This document shows, piece after piece, positions 38,931 to 52,307 of a stretch of 64,000 bases of DNA (within the stretch, counting starts at the first letter, position 1; each line of letters opens with the position of its first letter). Made by a program: the position numbers and the translations under genes. The notes beneath the pieces were generated by a model. It was not told where the DNA came from and did no database searches. It saw only the letters and a program-made list of their open reading frames with translations. Source of the stretch: Lineus longissimus (taxonomy: Eukaryota; Nemertea; Pilidiophora; Heteronemertea; Lineidae); NCBI RefSeq assembly GCF_910592395.1, contig NC_088314.1, positions 7,564,001 through 7,628,000 of the forward strand, given 5' to 3'.

Positions 38931-41602
38931 ATCGCGTCCTTTCATTCGCCGAACATCAATATTCCAGGAATCGCCATGAGACGAGCGTGTTAAAGCTAAT
39001 CAGAGCTGGCCTCGAGCAATGCATGATGACATTACGTCACTGATCTCGAGCAAATAGTTTCAAGATCGGCGTGTATGTGATTACTACATATTAAGGAGCG
39101 GGTGATTACGGACGTGTTTTAAGTAGCAACAGGAGACATCATTATTTTTTGTGGGATTTAAGCTTGTGACGGAGTAAATTACGGAATGTGCAACAAGGGC
39201 GGAGTATGATTTTTATAGATTCACTCACCGAGTAAGGTGATTTTGGATTTAAGGTAGTTCAGCACATGATATTTGAATAGAATCTTTAGTATCATATCAG
39301 GGATTTGCATTGGAATCTCGGAGTGGCTTTTGATTTGAGTTATTTGTGGATCTAATATAGTGAGTTAAGTGGTGGGTAGGAGCCAAGGGTTTTGGGGATC
39401 TTAAAGACAGTGAAGGAACTTTGATTTTCTACTTTTGATCTTTCGAATTACGCAGAAGTGCAGTGATTTCCGTGTGATGTTTTGTATTTATGAGAGAGGC
39501 AACTTAAGGATGTGCAACAGGGGCAGCATGTGATCTTGACGTGATATCATTTTCAAGTGATATTTTGGGATTTAGGATACAAAGGCAACTATAGGCTATT
39601 ATATTCTTTAGCTTTAACGAAAATGAAGTGATTTGGGGATAGAGAGTAGAGGGGTAAAAATAAAAATTGCTGCAAAGTATGTTTTGTTAAAAAAACGAAA
39701 GAAATTTCGTCACCCACCAAGTTTTATCATCACAAAAATAAGAGCAACACGCATTTTCAGTACGTACGTTCCAAATGTTTTGATTGGGAAACTTGGTTTT
39801 CGTCTCAGACTGTTGTTATCACGTCAGAACATGACCAAGAGTCTTTATTTACTCATCGAGAGTCAGATGTTATTCATGACATCCTACGTACATACTATGT
39901 GCGTGGGGAAGCTAATGAAAGGAGCTATTTAGAATATACGTGATCAGATATCATAAGATTTAATCAGGATTAGGTTCTTCATTGAATGTAACTATTTTGA
40001 GATAGCTGCCTTCTGGGTTTTTTTAAGGGTCTAGATGTTTTTTTCTAGGGAAATAGATAGTCAAGTGGGATCATTGGTGTCATTGGTTCTAAGCAGGGGC
40101 AGATTCAAGGGAAAATCCTTGCCCATCCCCCTCCCCCAGTGTCAGAAAAATAATTTTAAATTGCCCATGGAATTTGAACATGTTGAAAAAGGCAAGAAGT
40201 GACATGTTGCTGTTCACAAAATGGTGTGTATGTTTTAACTTTTATTCATTTTTTCTTCCTCTAATGAAGGAAATTTGTTTCAAGCATCAAATGGTGTGGC
40301 TTTAATAAATCGATTGCTGTTGACAAGACCATCCGTTGGAAAAGTATGAAAAACTATAAAAAATGGTCTTCACAATAAGGTTCATCCTGGAAACAACATT
40401 CTGTGAATACTAGAGGATGTGGTCTTTCAGCACCAAGTCTTCATCCACATAGATAAAAAGTGACATGATTTCTTGTTCAACATGGTGAGATAAATTTGCT
40501 TCCATGTTTTCCATTCAAAATCCTCTTACAGGTGGGTGGTGAATTAACGGGAGTTTCAATAGAAATCTGAAGGCGAATTCTTCAAGGATTAACTCGGTGA
40601 ATCACATTCAGATGTTTTGATACAGGCTCCCAACAGGGCTCATAAAGTCAAACATTTTCGAGGACAGCACTTGACTTTTATCAATTTTCTCACTTGAGTG
40701 TCCTTTCCGTGAGTCTCTTACAACGATTTTAAAGGTGAAAACGCCATGGATTAATCGATCCATTATTCGAAGTTCTGTAACTTTTAAAGGAATACAAAAC
40801 AAGTCTGCTGAGCATGGGTTCACTTCATAACAATACGTTGACAAAGAAATTGAACATTCATGATTTTCATTTCGGCGGATTATGAAAATTCTTTCAGTTT
40901 TTCTAATCAAATCATATTTTTTCGCGATTTTAATTTCCATGAATCAAGCTTTTTTGTGGAATTTACAGAATTGGTTTACAATGTGCTTTAATTTTGTTTG
41001 AAACCTTAACAGCAACAGTCAATAAGATTTTTAAAACTGATAAATAGATTACTTTAACTTTTCATTTTAATGAGAAGATCCCTTGAATTCAATAGTAGTT
41101 TCTTTCAATGAGTCATTCAGGATTTCTAATATAATTTTTGCAAACGCTTTGGTTTCCATCTCTTGATTAAATAACATGACCTTTAGCTTGGTTTGAATGA
41201 ATATTGCCTCTGCAGGGTTTCGCCAAGCTTCAATAGAATATCTTGATATATGAACCCTTTGAAGTCGGAGAAACTTTGAATTTTGTGGTATTTGACTTCT
41301 TCTATATATTTTGGAAAACCGCAAACTGCTAACTCTCGTGGATTCGAGATAAATGTTGCTGTTGTAAAGGACGTAAAATGCCAAATGTTATGCTGTTTTT
41401 GATTGGTTGATTTACTGGTCATTATATGTCTGAGAACTTTGAGATTTGATAGCTTAAGACAAAATGTTCTGAGCTGAGCATCAACAAGACAATATAAATC
41501 AAAAATATCAAAAAAATTGGGTATTTCTTAATGTAATGTTGGAGGAAGCCAGGAATTTTGTATTTAATTGGGAGGAAACTTAGCATTTGTAAAGAAATGT
41601 AG

Positions 41603-41803
41603 AAGGAAACCTCTGGTATAATTCGTCTTCCTTCCAAACTTCCTAGTCCAAGACTGAGTAGCAGCAACTTCCATTCGAGCTTGAGAGTCGATACGTTCAC
41701 TGATGAGGGACCCAGGGAGTCCTCTGCTTCAGGTACCAGCAATGGCAACCCAGCTCCAGGTTCCGGCCCCGGACAGGCCGGTCTACAGAGCATCGATGTG
41801 TAA
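41603..41803 (+). CDS. orphan candidate coding exon, Ser/Pro/Gly-rich
   Basis: An open frame of 66 codons follows an AG at 41601-41602, although the pyrimidine tract before it is poor. It contains PSKLPSPRLSSSNFHSSLRV, then a Gly/Pro/Ser-rich stretch. It ends either at TAA (41801-41803) or at the strong donor GTAAGT starting 41800. Base composition rises to GC-rich here against AT-rich flanks, which is typical of exons in this window. I do not recognise the protein. It could be an upstream or alternative exon of the ENTREP-like gene 4.2 kb away, a separate gene, or chance. Confidence 0.3.
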   Translation, partial: KETSGIIRLPSKLPSPRLSSSNFHSSLRVDTFTDEGPRESSASGTSNGNPAPGSGPGQAGLQSIDV

Positions 41804-44800
41804 GTGTGTTGTTGACTGGCCTTTCACTGGCAGCCCACTGGCGATTTTGCTCAAGATAGAATGTCTGAAAATCTGAAATATCATTGAAACCATGTGACAT
41901 TGGTTCTTTACTTCCACATACCCTGGAATATCACTTTTCAACTACCGAGAATCATTGTGTTTAATTTCAAGGCAGGCCCTCCAACTTGCCCCTCCAGCTT
42001 GCCCTCGTCTCTTTGAAACAATGTTAATGACACAAACTCCATCTGATGGTTTAGACCTGAACCAAAGGAAGACAATGCGCACATTTAGGGACGCAGTACC
42101 GTCATTGTCAGTGTTATCGTCACTGTATGCTCATTACCTTGATGGACTAATTAGTCAAAAGTCTAATTCTGAGGAAAGCAGCTCCCGGGGTCATAATTGG
42201 ACTCTCCTAGATGTAATAATACACAAATTTCTTTTTGTAGCGTGCACACTTTCTACCGGAATCTGCTAATTAACTTGATGGACTCATTAATCAATTGGGA
42301 AAAAAAAAGTCAAAGGAAGTCATTTTGTTTATCAATGAACACCTTAGAGGACATGTTGGGTTCAATAACTTTCAATCTACTCGTTTCTGACGGGTTGTCT
42401 TTGAAGAAATTTTGCGTAATTTGGATATTCCTTTGGTGTGCTATTATGGATCTTGCTGATCGTGTGCGACATTCTGCATCTAAGAAAAGCTTCAATTGTT
42501 AAAATGTTGTGTTATTTATTGTTGATTTTGCAGGTCATGTGGTATTTGACCAAAGCATGGATGGAATGAAACCGAAACTAATGTAAGTATTGTATTCTTT
42601 CTAGAGATGTTGAGATGAATTTCACGACTCTGCATCCCAGCCTTTAAAGAATTTCTCTGCAGCCAATTAGGGATGCAAAAAAACCCAGTCAGAGTACGGA
42701 ATTCAATTGCTTTAGCATTCACCTATGTCGATAATGACATGGTTTTTCTTCTCCAGACATGCTATGAACCCCCTCCAATTTTCGATACTTTTTGTATACT
42801 CACCTGGTACACATTCGTGTAAAACTAGACTACTCGCTCGCATATCTGTGATGATAAAAGGTGAATTATGGGAACAAAGTGAACTCGACTCTCTGACTGA
42901 ACCCATGCAGGAACTAGATCTTCACTGACGTCTAAGCTTTGAATGGCAGTACAGACTACTGATGATTAACCCTTCAGTGTTTAACCCTTTAAGGAGTCAC
43001 CTAATGATGGCTCACCCTTTTTCTCTGTCTTAATAGCTTTGACTGAACGTACAGATGATTGATTATCACTTCAGTGGTAGCTCTACATGTATGTATCATT
43101 GGAAATTGCATGTTTTTCCACTGACAAGTTTATCACTGATTATTCAAAATTGACTGACAGTCAGTGATAATACTTGTGACTAACCTTTTTGAAAGAAATT
43201 TCTGCAAACCTAAAACTATGGGGTTAATTTTATTTCGTGGTTTTGTGAAATTACGAATTTGCTTACTTCTTATTGAAGAGATAAAAACCTAACGCTCATT
43301 TAATATTGTCAAGGAACTATCAGCTTGTTCTTGTTTCTCTTGACTACTCTTGAAGATAACGCAATACAACCGTGTAAAAAGTCTTCACTCTGAAGGACCT
43401 GTCGATTACTTCTGGTTTGTCTTGAATGCTCCAGTAGGGAACAGTAAATCAAATGAGAAAACAGAAATTCATTCGAATAAAATCATGAATTATTTTGGGC
43501 ACTCTTCTGACAAAGCACCATCATGGCTATCTCCTGATGGAGGTCAACAGATCGTGGGCACGAACCCCAATTTTGGTACATTGTACTTTGTCCATCTAAC
43601 TTAAAGGCCTGATTCTACTATTGCAGTTTACCGTCAAATCATTCAAACTTGTGTATTAGCATCGAACAGTTCATACAAGCTTTCCAGGTATTGAGCATTC
43701 TTCGGAGAAATTATTGGCAGATTTGAAAATATCGTCCAGTCAGATGGAACACATTTATGTTGAAAATTACCCTGTTAAAAAAGGTAAACCAGGTATACTG
43801 GGCTTTCTTGAAAGAAATTACTGGCAGATTCAAACTGCAAGCCGGATTTGATCTACGAGCAACAAGTGATTGGCCGCACGGCATCAATGAATGTTCATCT
43901 TGAGTGCATTCAGCATCAGTAGGATGTGGTATTGGGACTATGCTGGGCATCATGCCTCGACTTGAAAGGAACCAAGCAGTGATCCCTCGTTAACCTTCAG
44001 GGCCTTTTCTCGGAACGTGATCTGTCAATAGATATCAAGATGGCCGGCAGGTAGGCTAACTTTGTCACAAATTAGGACATGCAAGAAACTCATCATCCTT
44101 TATATCCTTTGTCAGGAACTCGCTGCACTAACATATATTTTTTTAAAATTATCATCATTAACATCATCATGTTGGCCTACAGTCATTTGACGGGGAAAGG
44201 CAGTACACCTGTCACGATGTCCTGTTATAAAAAAGGTCCCATATGAAATCCGCAATTTGGACAAATTGTAATCCAAGTTTTTGCCCTATTCCCAAACTTT
44301 CTTGAATCTCGCTAAAATATGGGTGTCTGTTCCAAAAATCCCAGCGTTTAAGAAACTGTCCTGGAATCCGGAAGAAGACCATACCCCTTTTTTCTTGTCC
44401 TTAACACTCAATTAGCCATCAGCATCATCAGTTACATATGTGGACTTTTTAGTCAGAACTTGTAAAGTATTCAAGAGATACACCTGATGGTATTGCCTCC
44501 ATTACCCCATACAATGAGGGTCAAGATGGAGATACACGATTAAGGGTTACATGATATATGGTAAATTATTTTGGTTTCTCTTCATTCCGAGGTCCCTGTT
44601 GCTCCTTAGGCTATATTACCTTGTTCCACAGCTAGTGTAAACAGTTTGTGCGTGGTCATCATTCTTGGAATGCCGAACCATCAGTTAACACCCCGATCAG
44701 TCAAGTCTTGTTATCATCCGGGAGAGACTTGGTGTTTTCTATCTCTTGTACCTGTAAATGCTTGTGGGAGCTTTAGTTTACACTATAGATCTGAAGGGGG

Positions 44801-45900
44801 AACTTCCCTAATTTTGAACTTTGAAAAAGGCTGTATATAGAAAGATTGACATTTAGAATAGATCTTTAAAATTGACCATAATCCCTATGCTCCGCCCTGT
44901 GCCTCCTGTCATTTCAACCCTGTATCCACCCCTGGTGACCTAATAGTTCTTTTAGATACCGGTTAAATTCACCTTAAATGAAACTTCTACAGCATTAACA
45001 GCCAAGTCAAACACTAAGAAGAAGAAGAAGAAGAAGTTCCCCAAAGTGTTTTATCCAATGATGCACCATTTGGGATGCACACCAATGTTTTGGATCATCT
45101 TGACACACAAGGCTCTAAGGTCACGAAGTCTCTGAGGGATAGCCTGATATTTTGGGGGAGATGGTTTTGGATGAGACCTTTTGTGGAACTAGCAAGGGGG
45201 AGGGGCAAAACACCACTTGTCGTTCCAAATCTGCAATAGACTTGAGAAGGAGAGTAGCCCCCCTTCCCCCTAGATATGGCCCTACCCCAGACAATTCATC
45301 TTAAGAGTGTGTGACGCAGACTGCTCACCGCATAGTCATAAATCAGAAAACGACCCTGTGCAGTTGGACATACTGTGACCCAAGATATAACTGTGCCTCT
45401 TCCAAGCAATTCAAGTGGTCCAAATAAAAAATGGGGATTAACGACAAAATATTGGGGTAATGTTGGATTAGTTGTACATATGCTTACATTGTGCTGTCTG
45501 GAAAATTTAAGTTAAGTTGGGCCTAAAGCACAATAACATTGATAACGTTTTGATAAATCCCAAAAATACTGACGGAGTAGGCCTAGCTACATGATTTAAT
45601 ACATTCTGGTTAAAAATCAGTAAAGAAAACTACTTGTTTTCAACCGATTAGACAGACTTGACCACGTACCCCGGAACGCATTGGAAATATCGGTTCCAAC
45701 GTCAACAAACAGATGTCAGCACGTGTCGTGAGTTTGCTTCTCGTTGATATATGAATCACTCCTCCACAGGAACTCGTAGAAGCACATGCTCTACTGTTGC
45801 ATCCACGATCAATTCTCTGATAGGACTTTCAATATGTTTTACACATAGACGTGAGGATGTTACGATTTGGAGCGATTCTGGGCCCGAGACAGCCCGTTAG
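41804..45900. other. gene-poor stretch upstream of the ENTREP-like exon
   Basis: The only exon-like object is a 49-base segment 42534..42582 between a good acceptor (TTTTGCAG) and donor (GTAAGT); its open phase reads HVVFDQSMDGMKPKL. A short AAG triplet run lies at about 45018-45036. Nothing else is recognisable. Confidence 0.4.
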
Positions 45901-46037
45901 GAAGCGGCGCTCGTGGAATTACGATGAACGTTTGAAATAATGACTTAAATGGCTTATTTTCAGTCATTTAGACATGTAGTTAGATGTAGTATTGTTGATT
46001 GTTGTTGGGCTAGTTATACATGTACTAACAATTCACG

Positions 46038-46457
46038 ATGTCATTCTCAGAATCTTCAAGTATTATCAACGAGCATGATTGTGACCCGCCCAATCGGGCT
46101 CATTCAGCACCCTCTGTAGCCGTCATGGGAACTAGAAATCAAGGTTCGCGTAGCAGCCAGGCTGCGCAATACCAGGCCATGCGCACATTACGCAACGGCT
46201 TGGCCGCCACAGTGCCACATAGTTTATTAGCGTATGATATCAATTGCAGCCACCGGCCGAACCGGCGTTACACGCGACGCCAATCGACGCTTCAACAGCA
46301 CAAGGAAAATATGGAATTACGCTGCTGCCGGATTAACGTACTATTGGTGACGATGCAGACATTCCTTGGAATAACGATAACTGCGCTTGGATTCTACATG
46401 CGCACACTGACGCTGTCGCTGCAATACTACGAATGTCCGTTTTGGGCGGGAATCCCG
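46038..46457 (+). CDS. first coding exon of an ENTREP/FAM189-like membrane protein
   Basis: The ATG at 46038 is preceded in frame by TAA at 46026-46028. The exon holds 140 codons and ends ATC CCG at a consensus donor GTAAGT, phase 0. Residues 1-95 are hydrophilic and Ser/Arg-rich, presumably cytoplasmic. Residues about 98-121 form one transmembrane segment (INVLLVTMQTFLGITITALG). They are followed by a short loop and CPFWAGIP at 133-140. A TM helix followed by CPFWAG is characteristic of the ENTREP (FAM189) group of CD20-like tetraspan proteins; in mammals these recruit ITCH-type ubiquitin ligases on endosomes. The matching next exon, carrying TM2, was not found before the window end, so intron 1 would exceed 17.5 kb. 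The family call rests on this one short region. Confidence 0.6.
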
Positions 46458-47412
46458 GTAAGTTCGCATTTTACGATATTTTCCCTTTGCAGGTCTCTCA
46501 TATTGGCGATTGTTTATTATCCAAAGAGTTATGAAGTGAGCTGGACAAAGGGCTCGGTTAACAGAACATTTTTCGAACTCAAAACTCAGTCTGGACCAAA
46601 ATTGCTGGTCCAGTCAAGTCCAATAGATGCATTTGTTCAATGCTTTTTACTTCCTGCATCAATGCTGTCCATTGTCACTATAATTAATGACTAAATGATA
46701 TTGATTTATTAACTGTACCATTACACATGGGGACAATAAAAATGACAAAATGGATGATACAAACCAGTGACAATATATTGATACTTGAAGAGGAGTACTT
46801 TGCTATCTATTGAATGCATCTTTTGACAAGTCTAATTGGAATCTTAAAGAGCCCGCAAACTAGTGATTCGTGTCCCTGTAACCTGCAACAGTTATCACTG
46901 CAATGAGCAATGAAAGATTGCTCATCTGCAGGTTAACCGTTATTAGCTGAGTTTGATGCTGATTGCAAGTCTCAGCAATCATCTATTCTTGTTACAGGTA
47001 GCAGCAATGGTCACCGCAAATGAAAGATTTTGGTCACATGCAATCATGATCATATGTCGCGGCAACAAAAATCACTCGTTTGCTTAGCACTTAAGGCAAT
47101 TTGTAAAGATCCCAATTAACTAAACTGTCAGAGATGAATAGCCTTATCTGTTTTTGAATACGCAATGAATAGAATTTGTCTCCGTTTAGATGACAGTTTG
47201 CCAGTTATAGAGATTCATTGCGGCATGGTTTGAACGAAAACAACCATTGAATTTTCCACAGGAGATGTTTCTCTTTCATGTAATTTCTGCATTGATAATG
47301 ATGTTCTATTGCTCTTTAGGTGAAGGGAATGACAATACATGTACTAGAGTCTAAAGCTGATTAGTCTGCTGTTGTTTCTGTATAGTAATGCTGCTGATAA
47401 CTCTCGCCACCA

Positions 47413-47776
47413 ATGCAAGTATCAATTCGTGTCTTGTACCCCCCCTCCTCAAGGGTACGACACCTTATCACCCTATAACGACATCTTAAGGCTCAAGCAT
47501 CACCCTTTTTTCACCAATGCTACTTTTTCTTTCGTCAAGACATCACCATCAACAATATATCAGTTATCACCGTCATATAAAGTAATCAAACTAATTTTAC
47601 TGGGTAAGGCTGTATGTTCGACAAGACATCGACACATTAGCATCCTTATTCTTTCCAGCTTCGCCAAATTTTCACTAAAGGAAAAATAAATACTACTCAA
47701 GCATCGGCAAAGATTAGTGGTGATAGCTTAACTACCCTTGAGGAGGGGGGTACAAGAAACGAATTGATACTTGCAT
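47413..47776. mobile_element. foldback / MITE-like element with about 44-base terminal inverted repeats
   Basis: The left arm 47413-47457 (ATGCAAGTATCAATTCGT, then CTTGTACCCCCC and TCCTCAAGGGTA) is matched by its complement at 47733-47776, with only two or three differences. The arms enclose about 275 bases of unique sequence without coding capacity. No clear target-site duplication is visible. Confidence 0.7.
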
Positions 47777-48435
47777 AATAACTCCGGTAGTCCTTTAATG
47801 CTTTGCAGTCAGTTTTAATACTTGGTGGAGAACCAAGCAACACCACACCCTCACCAGTTCACAATTTTAGTGTTAAATAGTAAACACCTTGCAGCGTTTA
47901 CATACTTTCCTCGTTTTACCATCTCTCTGTTTGAAGGTGGATGCTATCCAAACCTCCAGCGCAAATATTGATAGTATTCTGTCTAAATCCATTACCTTTT
48001 GCTTGTTTTCATGACCCATACCAAGAGGCTCAACCTCTGTGAGTAGTGGGCAGAGAGATATGTTCAAAGGTTTATGGGGCATGAGATAGCAAGTTGATCA
48101 TCTTCTGCAGGTTGTACTTCTATTCTGGTCAGTTAAAGGGGGACTATAGATAACTAATTGCACGATGCAATTGTGGATGGCATTGGTAAAAGCATCAGAG
48201 CCACATTGCTTGTGACGCCGAGTGGAATGACACAAATTCCCCCACCTAGCGACCTTATGTCACAAAGGATGTGGCTCAGTCACATTTTCTGACATTGTCC
48301 ACCTTTATGCGATGGAAGTCTTCTAAGGGCAGGAGCCAAAAGGTCGGATTCGTGGTCTTGAGGTGACTAATACAGTCATTCTGGGGATTGGGTCCTGTTC
48401 AGGTAGTGTTTTATTGGTTCTGACATGTCTAGATA

Positions 48436-49403
48436 TCAATTATAACAACATATCATTTTGGGTCATTTTTGGATGGATTTTCAGGGCAAACATGAGCGAC
48501 GCTAAGATGCTGAACATTTTGGAACGTAATGATAGATACATAATCTGATTGATGCTAAAGCGAAATATCAATATCAATGCTAATAACCAAGTATTCTTCC
48601 AAATATCACGAAATGACAACTTGGACATGTTCTCAAAATATCAATTTTTAAAAAAAAAATTTACTTAATGACATGGAAGACAATGTCAGTCTGAGTACTG
48701 AACCAAGATTTAGGGTGAAAACATCAAAGTCTAGTTGATTGAGAGGGAATATCATTTTCGTGATATTTGGAGAATAACTGCCAAACCAGCATTGATATAA
48801 AAATTTCGCTTTAACATCTATCAGATTATGTATCTATCATCAATATCCTGCATTTTCAGCATTATATCACGCACAGTTTGCGGATGCAGACCACTTTAAA
48901 AATACCTTGTACCCAGGTCTTACAGGCTTTTCAGTCCTATACATTCATGCTCATGGATGGTCATGTGGGCCCTGGATCCAAGGCCCCTTTTTGAGTTTGA
49001 TGGTAGAATTTTGCAAAATTTACCAAATTTTTGAAAAACCATGAAGCGGTTCAATTACAACAACATATCATTTTGGGTCATTTTTGGATGGATTTTCAGG
49101 GCAAACATGAGCGACGCTAAGATGCTGAACATTTTGGAACGTAATGATAGATACATAATCTGATTGATGCTAAAGCGAAATATCAATATCAATGCTAATT
49201 AACCAAGTATTCTTCCAAATATCACGAAATGACAACTTGGACATGTTCTCAAAATATCAACATTTTTTGAAATTTTTCTTGATGACATGGAAGACAATGT
49301 CAGTCTGAGTACAGAATCAAGATTTCAGGTGAAAACATCAAAGTCTAGTTGATTGAGAGGGAATATCTTTTTCGTGATATTTTGAAGAATTACTGCCAAA
49401 CCA
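48436..49403. repeat. direct duplication of about 354 bases, with an inverted fragment between
   Basis: 48436-48789 and 49051-49403 are nearly identical; both contain GGGCAAACATGAGCGACGCT and AGTCTAGTTGATTGAGAGGG. Differences are a few substitutions and an A/T-run change. In between, 48801-48840 is the reverse complement of the segment ATGATAGATACATAATCTGA through GCGAAAT that is present in both copies. So the unit is arranged as direct, inverted fragment, direct. Confidence 0.9.
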
Positions 49404-52129
49404 AGCAAGTGCTTGCTGGCTAGTTTTACAAAGTGCCGGGCATCAATACTTCAAACCTGTGTCTAACTTCTGTCCAAATAGAAACATTGATCCAAAGAGG
49501 AGTTAAAGCAATTTGCACACACTTGCCACGATTTACAAACGTTTGCCAGCTAAATTAATTAGCAGCAACACTTGAATTTGTTCTCGAAACATATATGCAA
49601 ATTTTACATGAAGGTTCTAAAGAGAACAATCCGTCGTTCGGAAAATATAGATGGCTGCAATTTTCTAGTGTTGATTAGCTTGAATTTTGAAGTGTTGTCT
49701 ATTTAATTTCACTGTGAGGTTGGTGGATGACAGGTGGTTGTCTATAATTATCCCCAAGTGCGTTGGTGTGTTTAGAGAGGGTGTGACCAAGTCGTGCTAA
49801 TGAAATGATATTTTAGAATATTATGCTACCAAATGTTCTTGGCCAATAGCGTAACTCGATTCACATCATGTGATTTCAAGTCATCACATCGTATCGGATC
49901 CAAAAAAGCAATAACGGATCCAAAAAAATGTCGTAACGGATCCTAAAAGGTTTTAATCCAATCAAAATGAAGTTTACAAATGATCTTGGATGGTATTTTG
50001 TATCATAAATTTCAATGCTGTTTACATTTTGTATATTTCATTAAAAACAAATTGTTTCATTATTTTCCTTTGGATTGATTTCTTTGCCAAGACATTTTGT
50101 TGCATAATATAGCAAATAGTGGATGTTTAAGGTCGTCCAATATGGAATTTTGCTGGACTCAGAAATGTCATGGCGGACTCATATAAGGCCATGACGTGCT
50201 ATGCACATCACAATATAAACGGATGCATTCAGAGCACGATATGGGACCAGGTACATGATGTGCTATGCATGTCACCCGCTGCGAAAGGGTTAATCGAAAA
50301 TGTGCCATTCTAGCTTATTGTGCAATGATTGATTGATTAACAGGTGTTGTCCCTGAATGAACACTCAAATTGCATCTTCTAAAGTAATGAATTGAAATGT
50401 CAGTCACCATGAATTTAATTAAAAATTGAAATTAAAAAGGTTTCGAAGCAGCTAGAAGTTCCCAGTTGTTGTTGTTGTTGTTCCATTCTTATTATGTGGT
50501 GGTTTTCATTCGGTATCGATTTTTATTAACGGGAAATTTATTGCAGATTCCCCGATGGGTGAATGTAGCTGCTTTGATAGTAGGATTGATATAAATATTG
50601 GATTATTGGCTATTAAAATCCAACTGGCGTCTACCCAGTCTGCAGCCTGGGCACGTATGTTCAGGGTATGACACTGTGCAGACAAAAAAGAACCACATAG
50701 CCAAATAACTAATTCCTTCGTTTTTTCAAAAATTTGAAAATTGTATTTGAAAATTTCACATTGACGAACAATACACATTGAATAGAGATTTCCAGAATGA
50801 CATTGTGTCGACAGATACATGTATATACATGTATATAAAAAGTTTAAATACCAAGTTTCCGGAAATTTGCATGCATGTGATAAAAACTGCACTACGGCAT
50901 TGTGTATTTCCCTTTCCGGAGTGTTTTGGAGCCCCCTTACACAAATTTCAATGGCCTTGACGTTGTGTTTCAGTAGGCCTCTCTTTTGATTATATAGTAA
51001 TTAAAGAAGTGATCTTAGCTTGGTGAATCTAGAGTATTGACGCAATTGGTCCATATCTGTCATACAATCTCATTTATTTAGTTGCCACGCAATTCCCTAT
51101 AAAAATGTCAATGGGGAAATATTTGTAGTGACAGATTTAAGCTGGGTCAATTTACTCTGAATGCATCAGTTTATATTGCCAGTCCATTGACAAGAGCATC
51201 TGTATATATTCCAATGGTCTGTAGCCCATCTCTCGAGTTCAATGCTCTCCCCAACAAAAAAACCCGTCAATATATAGTGAAGATATGTTGTGACAGATTT
51301 TGATCGATTTTTGCGGTGGATGACACCACTTATGATCTATCGTGTAATTGATGGCTTGGTGTCACAAAACATGCACTTCATGCCGTGCAGATTTTAGTGG
51401 CAAGTTTTTTCGAATTAAGCCAGCCGCTGAATCATCTCAATGAATCTTAAGTTGTCAACGTGGAACCTTTTCAGAGGAAAGTGGTACATTTTAAAAGCAG
51501 ATTGTAAATTTGTAAATCTTGTCTGACATAGAGATTCAGAAATCATTTGAAGAGTAAAACAGTTTCGTCTCTCCTTAAATCATGCCGCCATTTTGTTTTT
51601 CCCAACCTTTATTGGGTTCAGCCAGCCTCTTGAAGGAGTGTTACTTTAACATTTTGATTGCAGAGTAAAAATGGCATTTCCCAGCCTAACCCTATTTCAG
51701 CTCTAACATTTGGGTTAGAACATCAGTCATAGTTATGGTCCTGTATGATATTTTTAGAACTTCCTTCAAAAACATAGAGAATGTTGAATAATTCACGAAA
51801 CGAAAATTATCATTTGAGGCGAATTCTTGAATCAAAATTTTGGTCCAGGAACCAAAATTAGATATTTGACGTTTGGTCATTATCTGTGCCAGGTGATGAT
51901 TTCAAAAAATGTCACTGCTTACCTTCGATGACGTTTTCTCCGAAAGCTTGCTTATGAGGTTACCATGGTGACAGGTAATGGCGAAAAACAGCACAGCAGT
52001 TGGTGTCATAAGGGTTGATAAAGGTCCCGGACTGGCTGTGAAAAGCGTCAATGCATTTATGTCCTATCTATTCCCTCAGCATTGTGTTTGTGATGTATCA
52101 GAAAGTCGTTGACTGTTTCTTACGCATGT

Positions 52130-52307
52130 CAAGTGGTACCTCCCTTAGTGGACACCTCTCTATCAAGGACAACCTATCTATTAAGGACACTAGTTTTCAT
52201 CCAAATTGTTTGTTACCATTCAATTTGACCTCTCTAATTAGGACACCTCTCTATTAAGGAGAGCACTTGTCAGTCCTGAGGGTGTCGTTAATAGAGAGGT
52301 TCTACTG
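52130..52307 (+). mobile_element. short TA-flanked inverted-repeat element (copy 3 of 3)
   Basis: It begins CAAGTGGTACCTCCCTTAG and ends GAGGTTCTACTG followed by TA. The interior repeats CTCTCTATTAAGGACA blocks, as in the copies at 18196 and 38028. The left terminus has drifted from CAGTGG. Confidence 0.7.

Larger units (their letters stand above)
36048..41600. other. gene-poor stretch downstream of USP19
   Basis: I see no convincing exon. Contents: a degenerate three-copy tandem repeat (36135-36445), a TA-flanked element (38028-38221), a second tandem repeat (38670-38930) and otherwise unique AT-rich sequence. Open frames here are short, start at arbitrary ATGs and have no recognisable domain. 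Confidence 0.5.

Noticed and set aside
41422-41793. Minus-strand 123-codon frame
   Set aside because: Half of it is the reverse of the better plus-strand candidate exon; the rest is AT-rich and hydrophobic by composition.
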